The notes under the pieces are model-generated. The model made no database searches. It had not been told where the DNA came from and saw only the letters and a program-made list of their open reading frames with translations. Shown here one piece after another: positions 33,130-39,687 of a stretch of DNA of 39,687 nt (positions are counted from its first letter, which is position 1; every line of letters begins with the position of its first letter). The position numbers and the translations under genes are program-made. Source of the stretch: Malikia spinosa (GTDB lineage Bacteria > Pseudomonadota > Gammaproteobacteria > Burkholderiales > Burkholderiaceae_C). Where the stretch lies: positions 1 through 39,687 of the forward strand of contig NZ_PVLR01000039.1 in assembly GCF_002980625.1 (NCBI RefSeq). Reading direction: 5' to 3'.

Positions 33130-34620
33130 ATGTTCGAGTCGGCTGAAATCGGTCATCGCATCGACAAGAAAACCTGGAAGGCGCGCGAGCCCGAGCTGCG
33201 TGCCGCCCTGCTGGAGATGCAGTTCCGGCTGCTGCGCGAGGCCCGCTTTGCGGTCGTGATCCTGGTCAACGGGGTCGATCTGGCCGGGCGCGGCGAGACG
33301 GTCAATGTGCTCAACGAGTGGATGGACCCGCGCCATATCCGCACCGAAGCCTTCGGGCCGATCAGCGAGCATGAGCGCCGTCATCCCGAGATGTTCCGCT
33401 TCTGGCAGGTGCTGCCGTCCAAGGGCCATGTCGGCATCCTGTTCGGCAACTGGTACACCGATCCCGTCAGCGCCCATGCGCTGGGCCATGAGACGCGCGA
33501 GCATTTCGTGCGCCGCCTCGAGCGCATCCGCCAGTTCGAGCGCATGCTGGCGGCCGAGGGCGTGCTGCTGCTGAAGTTCTGGTTCCACCTGTCGAAGAAG
33601 GCGGCCAAGGCGCGCATGAAGGAGCTGCAGGACTCGCCCAAGACCGCCTGGCGCGTGACGCCGCAGGAGGAGCACAACCTCAAGCATTACGACGAGTTCA
33701 TCCGCGTCAGTGACGAGGCGCTGCGCAAGACCAGCATCGGCGAGGCGCCCTGGCTCGTGATCGAGGGCAGCGACCCCTATTACCGCTACCTGACCGCGGG
33801 CCAGCTGCTGCTGGACTCGGTCAACCGGCGCCTCGATCAGCCGCTGGCGCCGCCCCTGCCGGCGCCGCTGGTGCCCGAGACGCGGCCGCTCGATCGGCTC
33901 AGCCTGCTGGCGGCGCAGGACTACAGCCGCAGCGCCACGCGCAAGGACTACGAGGACCGGCTCGAGACCCTGCAGGGCCGCTTGAACGGACTGAGCCGCG
34001 ACCCGCGCCTGCAGCAGCTGTCGCTGGTGGTGGTGTTCGAGGGCATGGATGCGGCCGGCAAGGGCAGCACGATCCGGCGCCTGACGCAGGCGCTCGACGC
34101 GCGCTTCTACCGCGTGATTCCGGTCGCGGCGCCGAACGAGAACGAGCGGGCCCAGCCCTATCTGTGGCGCTTCTGGCGCTATATCCCCAAGCTGGGCCAT
34201 GCGACCTTGTTCGACCGCAGCTGGTACGGCCGCGTGCTGGTCGAGCGAGTCGAGCGCTTCTGTTCCGAGGCCGACTGGATGCGCGCCTATGGCGAAATCA
34301 ACGAGTTCGAGGAGGAGCTGTCCGATGCCGGCGTGCTGATCGTGAAGTTCTGGCTCGCGATCACGCCCGAGGAGCAGCTGCGCCGCTTCAAGGAGCGCAG
34401 CGAGACGCCGCACAAGAACTACAAGATCACCGACGAGGACTGGCGCAACCGCGACAAGTGGCCGCAGTACGAGCAGGCGATCGGCGACATGATCGACCGC
34501 ACCTCGACCCAGATCGCACCCTGGCATGTGATCGCGTCGGACAACAAGCATTGGTCGCGCCTCGAGGTGCTCGAGACCCTGTGCGACCGGATCGAGCAAG
34601 CGCTCAAGGCACGCGGCTGA
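33130..34620 (+). CDS. pap: Polyphosphate:AMP phosphotransferase (two-domain PPK2)
   Basis: A 496-residue fusion of two PPK2 domains, the class II arrangement that phosphorylates AMP to ADP with polyphosphate. The C-terminal domain holds the functional Walker A GMDAAGKGS (305-313, Lys311), followed by RFYRVIPVAAPNENE and the lid/Walker B FDRSWYGRVLVERVE. The N-terminal domain has the degenerate copy NGVDLAGRGET (47-57, Arg54 in place of Lys) and FGNWYTDPV, so it is probably structural. ATG 33130 has GGAG six bases upstream; the frame extends to 33106. It is divergent from rpsU. Confidence 0.95.
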   Translation: MFESAEIGHRIDKKTWKAREPELRAALLEMQFRLLREARFAVVILVNGVDLAGRGETVNVLNEWMDPRHIRTEAFGPISEHERRHPEMFRFWQVLPSKGHVGILFGNWYTDPVSAHALGHETREHFVRRLERIRQFERMLAAEGVLLLKFWFHLSKKAAKARMKELQDSPKTAWRVTPQEEHNLKHYDEFIRVSDEALRKTSIGEAPWLVIEGSDPYYRYLTAGQLLLDSVNRRLDQPLAPPLPAPLVPETRPLDRLSLLAAQDYSRSATRKDYEDRLETLQGRLNGLSRDPRLQQLSLVVVFEGMDAAGKGSTIRRLTQALDARFYRVIPVAAPNENERAQPYLWRFWRYIPKLGHATLFDRSWYGRVLVERVERFCSEADWMRAYGEINEFEEELSDAGVLIVKFWLAITPEEQLRRFKERSETPHKNYKITDEDWRNRDKWPQYEQAIGDMIDRTSTQIAPWHVIASDNKHWSRLEVLETLCDRIEQALKARG

Positions 34621-34663
34621 GCGACTGTTGCCGGCGCTTGGGCGGGGCGCCGCTGCAGGTGCC

Positions 34664-35905
34664 TCAGGCGCTGACTGCCGCCAGGCGGTCGGCGGCCAGG
34701 GCCTGGGCGCAGGCGTGCGCGCTCGACCAGGCCCACTGGAAGTTGTAGCCGCCGAGCCAGCCGGTCACGTCGACCACCTCGCCGATGAAATGCAGGCCGG
34801 GCTGCTTCGATTCCATGGTCTGCGAGGACAGCTGCCGGGTGTCGACGCCGCCGGCGGTGACCTCGGCCTTGGCATAGCCTTCGGTGCCTGTCGGGGTCAG
34901 CTCCCAGCGCTGTAAGCCCTGCGCGAGCTGGGCGATCGCCTTGTCGGGCGTGTCGTTGACCGGGCGCTGCCACTGCGACTGCTGTGCGGTCCAGGTATCG
35001 GCCAGCCGGCTCGGCAGGTGCAGCGACAGTTCGTTGGCCAGCAGCTTGCGCGAGCGGGTCTTGGCCTCGAGCAGCAGCGGCTCGAGCGCGGATTCGGGGT
35101 GCAGGTCGAGCCGCAGCGGCTGGCCGGGGCGCCAGTAGCTCGAGATCTGCAGCACGGCCGGACCGCTCAGGCCCCGGTGCGTGAACAGCAGGTCTTCCAG
35201 GAATTCCATCTTCGCCTTCTTGTCGCCGGTCGCGATGCGCACCGGCAGCGCCAGGCCCGACAGCTCGGAGAACGGCGCCCAGGACGCGGCATCGAAGGTT
35301 AGCGGAACCAGCGCCGGGCGCAGTTCGATCACGTTCAGGCCGAACTGGCGCGCCAGCCGGAAGCCGAAGTCGCTGGCACCGATCTTGGGAATCGACAGGC
35401 CGCCGGTGGCGACCACCAGCGAACGACAGGCCACCGGGCCGCGGTCGGTCTGCAGCTGGTAGCGCGCGCTGGGGTCGGCATCGGAATAGCTGACCGCCTG
35501 CACCGCGCAGGGCTGCCAGCGCTGCACGCCGCCAGCCTCGCATTCCTTGAGCAGCAGCTCGATCAGGTCCTGCGCCGAGCGGTCGCAGAACAGCTGGCCC
35601 TTGTGCTTTTCGTGGAAGGGCAGGGCGTGGCGTTGCAGCAGCTCGATGAAATCGGCCGGGGTGTAGCGCGACAGCGCCGAGCGGCAGAAGTTGGGGTTGT
35701 CGCCCAGGAAATGCTTGTGCGGCTGGCGCGGGTCGAGCTCGCGGTTGGTGAAGTTGCAGCGGCCGCCGCCCGAGATCCGGATCTTCTCGGCGACCTTGGG
35801 CGCGTGGTCGAGCAGCAGCACGCGCAAGCCCAGCTGGCCGGCCACGCCGGCGCAGAACAGGCCGGCCGCGCCGGCGCCGATGATGGCGACATCGAATTTT
35901 TCCAT
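34664..35905 (-). CDS. FAD-dependent flavoprotein, HI0933/BaiN family
   Basis: A 413-residue flavoprotein of the HI0933 family; BaiN members have been linked to bile-acid reduction in gut bacteria, but the role in proteobacteria is unknown. MEKFDVAIIGAGAAGLFCAG gives the Rossmann motif at residues 9-14, and KIRISGGGRCNFTN is the family signature near 42-55. ATGGLSIPKIGASDFGF and VTGWLGGYNFQWAWSSAHA are the later flavin contacts. The start at 35905 gives the expected N-terminus; longer frames upstream are unlikely. It is convergent with pap and divergent from the thioesterase gene. Confidence 0.95.
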   Translation of the reverse strand: MEKFDVAIIGAGAAGLFCAGVAGQLGLRVLLLDHAPKVAEKIRISGGGRCNFTNRELDPRQPHKHFLGDNPNFCRSALSRYTPADFIELLQRHALPFHEKHKGQLFCDRSAQDLIELLLKECEAGGVQRWQPCAVQAVSYSDADPSARYQLQTDRGPVACRSLVVATGGLSIPKIGASDFGFRLARQFGLNVIELRPALVPLTFDAASWAPFSELSGLALPVRIATGDKKAKMEFLEDLLFTHRGLSGPAVLQISSYWRPGQPLRLDLHPESALEPLLLEAKTRSRKLLANELSLHLPSRLADTWTAQQSQWQRPVNDTPDKAIAQLAQGLQRWELTPTGTEGYAKAEVTAGGVDTRQLSSQTMESKQPGLHFIGEVVDVTGWLGGYNFQWAWSSAHACAQALAADRLAAVSA

Positions 35906-35990
35906 GGGCGCGAGTGTAGGCGGCTTTGCATGGCACGTGGCTTGCGTGATCCTGACTTCATTGTCACCAGCTCCGCATAAACTCTCAGTC

Positions 35991-36485
35991 ATGAACTTGC
36001 CCGCACACCAACTCAGCATGACCGTGCTGATGTCGCCCGACATGGCCAACTTCTCTGGCAACGTCCACGGCGGCGCCATCCTCAAGCTGCTCGACCAGGT
36101 CGCCTATGCCTGTGCCAGCCGCTATGCCTCGCGCTATGTCGTGACCCTGAGCGTCGATCAGGTCATGTTCCTGCAGCCGATCCATGTCGGCGAGCTCGTG
36201 ACCTTCCTGGCCAGCGTCAACCACACCGGCAACTCCTCGATGGAGATCGGCATCAAGGTCGTGGCCGAGGACATCCGCAGCCAGGCCGTGCGCCATGTCA
36301 ACAGCTGCTTCTTCACCATGGTCGCGGTCGGCGACGATGGCAAGTCGGTGCCGGTGCCGATGCTGCGCCCCTTCAGCCCCGAGGAGAAGCGGCGTTGGGA
36401 CGCGGCCCTGGTGCGCAAGCAGGTGCGCAAGGAACTGGCCCAGCGCTACCAGCAGGTCAGGCTGCCGGCGCCGATCGAGGCCTGA
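35991..36485 (+). CDS. Acyl-CoA thioesterase, hotdog fold (YciA/ACOT-like)
   Basis: A 164-residue single-hotdog thioesterase that hydrolyses acyl-CoA esters. The hotdog helix block is MSPDMANFSGNVHGGAILKL, with Asn and His-Gly-Gly in their usual places and the downstream DQVAYACASRYA carrying the candidate acidic residue. VDQVMFLQPIHVGELVTF forms the central strand. The C-terminus RRWDAALVRKQVRKELAQR is a charged helix. It starts at ATG 35991. The next gene begins two bases after its stop, so they form a unit. Confidence 0.93.
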   Translation: MNLPAHQLSMTVLMSPDMANFSGNVHGGAILKLLDQVAYACASRYASRYVVTLSVDQVMFLQPIHVGELVTFLASVNHTGNSSMEIGIKVVAEDIRSQAVRHVNSCFFTMVAVGDDGKSVPVPMLRPFSPEEKRRWDAALVRKQVRKELAQRYQQVRLPAPIEA

Positions 36486-36486
36486 G

Positions 36487-36819
36487 ATGCAGAAGACCCT
36501 TGCCCACGGCGAGAGCCAGATCCTGCTGCCGGAGTCGTTTGTCGCGCTGTTCGTGCCGCCCGGCAAGATCAAGCCGACCGAGCCCTACGAGGTCATCGCG
36601 CAGCGCCACGAGCTGTGCGAGGACATGGCGCAACTGCTGACCGAGCAGGCCGCCCAGCTGCAGTTCAAGCTCGGTGTGCACGAGTCCGATGTGCTCGAGC
36701 GCATGCATGCCGGACTCAGCAGTGACGAGTCGGGCCTGTCGGCCGCCGAGGCGGGCTGGGTCGTCAAGCGCCTGGCCGAACTGCTCGACTGGTCCTGGCC
36801 GAGCTGGCTAGAGGCTTGA
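36487..36819 (+). CDS. Conserved small protein of unknown function
   Basis: A 110-residue soluble protein that I cannot assign. It has no signal peptide, membrane helix or known catalytic motif. It starts MQKTLAHGESQILLPESF and ends with an aromatic WSWPSWLEA; the middle is helical and acidic (LCEDMAQLLTEQAAQLQFKL). It begins two bases after the thioesterase stop, so co-expression is likely. It resembles proteins that Burkholderiales genomes carry under vague names. Confidence 0.82.
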   Translation: MQKTLAHGESQILLPESFVALFVPPGKIKPTEPYEVIAQRHELCEDMAQLLTEQAAQLQFKLGVHESDVLERMHAGLSSDESGLSAAEAGWVVKRLAELLDWSWPSWLEA

Positions 36820-36849
36820 ACATGGCCTGAACGTAGCCTGAGCGGGGCA

Positions 36850-36873
36850 GCAGCGGCCTCGCCTGGCCGCTGC
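36850..36873. terminator. Convergent hairpin
   Basis: GCAGCGGCC (36850-36858) pairs perfectly with GGCCGCTGC (36865-36873) over a six-base loop, between the unknown gene and cobA, which converge. It lacks a T run, so terminator function is uncertain. Confidence 0.45.
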
Positions 36874-36890
36874 GCACGGTTGTTCGGCGG

Positions 36891-37709
36891 TCAGGCGGCT
36901 TGGCGCGCGCCCGCTGCACCTGTGTCCTGCTGCAACTGTGCCAGGCCCGAGATCACGTCGCCGACCACCAGGATCGACGGGCTGCCGAGTTGTTCGGCCT
37001 GCAGCGTCTCGACCAGATTGGCCAGCGTGCAGGCCGCGTGGCGCTGCTGCGGCAGGCTGGCGCGCTGCACGATCGCGGCCGGGGTCGAGGCCGGCAGGCC
37101 TTGCAGCAGGCCGGCCTGGATCGCGCTGGCGCTCGAGATGCCCATGTAGATCACGAGCGTGAGCTTGGCTTCGCGCGCGCAATGCGCCAGCGCAGTCCAG
37201 TCGGTGCCGCTGTCGCCGGGTTTGGCGTGGCCGGTCACGAAAATCACGCCATGGGCATGCTCGCGGTGCGTCAGCGGTACATTGAGCGAGCTGACCGCCG
37301 CCAGTCCGGCGGTGATGCCGTTGACCACCGTGACCGGGATGCCGACGGCCTGCAGATGCTCGACTTCTTCGCCGCCACGGCCGAAGATGAAGGGGTCGCC
37401 GCCCTTGAGCCGGACCACGACCTCGCCTTCCTGGACGGCCTGGATCATCAGCTTTTCGATGAAGGACTGCGGCGTGCTCTTGCAGCCGCCGCGCTTGCCG
37501 ACATGGATGATGCGGGCCCGGGGCGAGGCATGGGCCAGCACCGCGTCATTGACCAGGTCGTCGACCAGCAGCACCGTCGCCGCGCCGATGGCCCGGACCG
37601 CCTTCAGCGTCAGCAGTTCCGGGTCGCCCGGACCGGCGCCGACCAGGGTGACCTGGCCCGGTGCGGTCAGCGGCAGGGTGCGGAGGGGGAGGGCTTGAGT
37701 CGAGATCAT
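36891..37709 (-). CDS. cobA: Uroporphyrinogen-III C-methyltransferase (SUMT)
   Basis: A 272-residue enzyme that methylates uroporphyrinogen III at C2 and C7 to precorrin-2, the branch point to siroheme and cobalamin. The start VTLVGAGPGDPELLTLKAV is the first AdoMet signature, followed by LLVDDLVNDAVL, HVGKRGGCKSTPQ, VVRLKGGDPFIFGRGGEE and ITAGLAAVSSLNVPLTHRE. It lacks the CysG oxidase/chelatase domain, so those steps are encoded elsewhere. ATG 37709 overlaps the ybiB stop in an ATGA. In related bacteria this pair often lies near nitrate/nitrite or sulfite assimilation genes, which need siroheme. Confidence 0.96.
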   Translation of the reverse strand: MISTQALPLRTLPLTAPGQVTLVGAGPGDPELLTLKAVRAIGAATVLLVDDLVNDAVLAHASPRARIIHVGKRGGCKSTPQSFIEKLMIQAVQEGEVVVRLKGGDPFIFGRGGEEVEHLQAVGIPVTVVNGITAGLAAVSSLNVPLTHREHAHGVIFVTGHAKPGDSGTDWTALAHCAREAKLTLVIYMGISSASAIQAGLLQGLPASTPAAIVQRASLPQQRHAACTLANLVETLQAEQLGSPSILVVGDVISGLAQLQQDTGAAGARQAA

Positions 37710-38608
37710 GATGCCTGCACTGCTCGCAAGATATGTTCCACCTGACGCGCGATCGGCGCCGGCACGGCCTGTCGGCCTGCCAGCACCTCGGCCGTCCAGG
37801 CCGCCGTGCTGTCGGCATCGATCGCGGGCAGATCGGGCAAGCTGGCCAGCGAGCCGCCCTGGGGCTCCTGCACGCAGTGGCGCTGGCCGCGCAGGAAGAC
37901 ATCGATCTGCGGCAGGCGGCGCGGATCGGCCACCGGCTCGCCTTCGGTGCCGCGCAGCAGCATCGCGCGCTGCTCCGTCAGCTCGAAGGTCGCGCCCATG
38001 GCCAGCAGGTATTCCGGATGGGTGTAGCTGCCGACCACCAGTGCGTCGCCGTCGCAGGGGTTCATCAGCTTGACCAGGCTGTGCGCCGAGTTGCGCAGGC
38101 CGATGACCTGGCGCACCTCGAGCAGGCGCTGCAGGCCCGGACACAGCAGCCAGGTCGGCACGAAGCGGACCTGGCCGGCCTGCAGCGGCTGCACTTCGCT
38201 GTCAGCGGCCACGCCCAGCAACGCCAGCACGGCGGCCGATGTCACGCGCCGGCTTTCGGTTGCCGTGCCATGCACCAGCACCGGCAGGCCCTCGCGCGCC
38301 AGCAGCAGCGCCAGCAGCGGGGTCAGCACCGGCAGCTTGCGCGCGCCGTTGTAGCTGGGCAGCACCACGGCGGTGCGTCCCTGGATCGGCACCTTGTCGG
38401 TGCGCATGGCCGTGGCGTCGAGGAAGCCGGCCATTTCCTCCGGTGTCTCGCCCTTGATGCGCATCGCGAGGCAGAAGGCGCCGAGTTCGAGCTCGCTGAC
38501 GCTGCCGTCGAGCAGCTGGCCGAACAGGTCGGCGGCCTGTGCGCGGTCGAGCGAGCGGGCGCCGTCCTTGCCGCGCCCGATTTCCTTGAGGTAGTGACTG
38601 ATTGCCAT
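37706..38608 (-). CDS. ybiB: YbiB family protein (TrpD2-like)
   Basis: A 300-residue protein with the anthranilate phosphoribosyltransferase fold. The E. coli homologue binds nucleic acid and is LexA-regulated, rather than acting in tryptophan synthesis. The N-terminal helical domain has LFGQLLDGSVSELELGAFCL and MRIKGETPEEMAGFLDA; PSYNGARKLPVLTPLLALLL replaces the PRPP-binding Gly-rich loop of true TrpD. ATG 38608 starts MAISHYLKEIGRGK. It is the first gene of a two-gene unit with cobA, 76 bases after the chromate transporter gene. No clear LexA box was found in that gap. Confidence 0.93.
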   Translation of the reverse strand: MAISHYLKEIGRGKDGARSLDRAQAADLFGQLLDGSVSELELGAFCLAMRIKGETPEEMAGFLDATAMRTDKVPIQGRTAVVLPSYNGARKLPVLTPLLALLLAREGLPVLVHGTATESRRVTSAAVLALLGVAADSEVQPLQAGQVRFVPTWLLCPGLQRLLEVRQVIGLRNSAHSLVKLMNPCDGDALVVGSYTHPEYLLAMGATFELTEQRAMLLRGTEGEPVADPRRLPQIDVFLRGQRHCVQEPQGGSLASLPDLPAIDADSTAAWTAEVLAGRQAVPAPIARQVEHILRAVQAS

Positions 38609-38684
38609 GGGGGCGATTTTCCGCGATGCCTGATGACTTCAGGTTATGTGACAAAAAATCCTGCAGCCGAAGGAAGGGCTCAAC

Positions 38685-39687
38685 TCACAGGATCAGGGTT
38701 TTCAGGATCAGACCCAGCACCGCACAGGCGGCGATGACATGGATCACATGACGCTTGAAGCGAAACAGGGCGATGGCGGCCCCCAGCGCGATCAGGGCCG
38801 ATACCGAGTCGAAACTGCCGCTGAATCCCTGCGGCCATAGGACGTGGTAGCCGAAGAACAGCGCCAGATTCAGAATCACGCCCACCACAGCGGCCGTGAT
38901 GGCGGTCAGCGGTGCCGTCAACCTGAGGTCGTCATGGGTGCTTTCCACCAGGGGGCCGCCCGCCAGGATGAACAGGAACGACGGCAGGAAGGTGAACCAG
39001 GTCACCAGGCTGGCCGCCACGGCCCCGGCCAGAAACAGCGACTCCGGGCCGAACAGGGCCTTGACATGGCCGCCGACGAATCCGACGAAGGCCACCACCA
39101 TGATCAGCGGCCCCGGCGTCGTTTCCCCCAAGGCCAGGCCATCGATCATCTGTGTCGGCGTGAGCCAGCCATGGTGACTCACGGCCCCTTGATACACATA
39201 AGGCAGCACGGCGTAGGCACCACCAAAGGTCAGCAACGCGGCCTTGGTGAAGAACCAGCCCATCTGCGTCAGCGTGTGCTCCCAGCCGTAGACCATGGTC
39301 AGCCATCCCATCGGCACCGCCCACAGCAGGGCGCCCAGCGCGATGACTTGCAGCAGGCGAGTCCAGCGGAACTTGGCGTGTGCCGGTGTTGGCGTGTGGT
39401 CGTCGATCAGCGCCGGGCCCAATGCCTTGCCGGTCTTGCCATGCCCGCCGCCGACCTTGAACTGGTCCGGTGCGATCCGTCCACCAACATAGCCCAGCAA
39501 TGCCGCCGCTGCGACGATGGCCGGGAACGGGATGTTGGCGGCAAAGATCGCGATGAACGAGGCCGCGGCAATGCCCCACAGCCAGGAGTTCTTGAGCGCG
39601 CGCGAGCCGATGCGGTGTGCCGCCTGCACCACGATGGCGGTTACCGCGGGCTTGATGCCATAGAACAGGCCTGTTACCAGCGGCATG
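38685..39687 (-). CDS. chrA: Chromate transporter ChrA (3' part, cut by window edge)
   Basis: At least 333 residues of a CHR-family membrane transporter; chromate efflux is the known function. The window cuts off the N-terminal start, so the Met at 39686 is probably internal. The visible part holds the end of the first CHR domain, a charged linker (about residues 75-105), and a full second CHR domain with LLTFGGAYAVLPYVYQGAV and LGETTPGPLIMVVAFVGFVG, the family hallmarks. Several hydrophobic helices run to the end ILKTLIL. It appears to be the long two-domain type. Confidence 0.93.
   Translation of the reverse strand, partial: MPLVTGLFYGIKPAVTAIVVQAAHRIGSRALKNSWLWGIAAASFIAIFAANIPFPAIVAAAALLGYVGGRIAPDQFKVGGGHGKTGKALGPALIDDHTPTPAHAKFRWTRLLQVIALGALLWAVPMGWLTMVYGWEHTLTQMGWFFTKAALLTFGGAYAVLPYVYQGAVSHHGWLTPTQMIDGLALGETTPGPLIMVVAFVGFVGGHVKALFGPESLFLAGAVAASLVTWFTFLPSFLFILAGGPLVESTHDDLRLTAPLTAITAAVVGVILNLALFFGYHVLWPQGFSGSFDSVSALIALGAAIALFRFKRHVIHVIAACAVLGLILKTLIL

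Overview
The window is GC-rich, densely packed chromosomal DNA of a betaproteobacterium, most likely order Burkholderiales and perhaps near the Comamonadaceae. This is inferred from gene content and neighbourhoods (yjgA/pmbA divergent pair with mog, trmJ-cysE-suhB, rpsU-yqeY, cobA-ybiB, mutS next to a proteasome-like hydrolase); no 16S rRNA gene is present to settle it. About 36 protein genes and one tRNA are supported. No insertion sequence, CRISPR array, integrase or phage gene was seen, and no gene-free stretch exceeds about 300 bases.

Layout. 1-350: a very stable terminator, then tRNA-Gly(GCC) with its own terminator. 382-7161: housekeeping genes: a flavoprotein, glnS (minus), a membrane acyltransferase, a small secreted His-rich protein, uppP, and (minus) an Anbu-type proteasome-like hydrolase overlapping the end of mutS. 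7158-9851: mutS. 10129-24774: a type VI secretion (T6SS) island in two converging operons. The plus operon is tssE-tssF-tssG-vgrG-DUF4123 chaperone. The minus operon is tssK-tssL(OmpA)-tssM-unknown-Ser/Thr kinase. Their last stop codons overlap on one CTAG. 24884-39687: housekeeping genes again: a Bax-inhibitor/YccA protein, suhB, trmJ, cysE, mog, yjgA, pmbA, murI, yqeY, rpsU, a two-domain PPK2 (pap), a second HI0933-family flavoprotein, a hotdog thioesterase, a small unknown, cobA, ybiB, and the 3' part of a chromate transporter cut by the window edge.

The T6SS island supplies baseplate parts (TssE, F, G, K), the spike (VgrG), an effector-loading chaperone (DUF4123), two inner-membrane complex proteins (TssL with a peptidoglycan-binding domain, and TssM) and a membrane kinase that probably controls assembly. 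It lacks the tail tube and sheath (Hcp, TssB, TssC), the recycling ATPase ClpV, TssA, the lipoprotein TssJ, PAAR, any recognisable effector, and the phosphatase/FHA partners of the kinase. Housekeeping genes flank it on both sides, so these parts must be elsewhere in the genome or be absent. This split organisation, the unknown 127-residue protein between tssM and the kinase, a promoter with an inverted repeat before tssE, and the Anbu-mutS coupling are the most interesting points.
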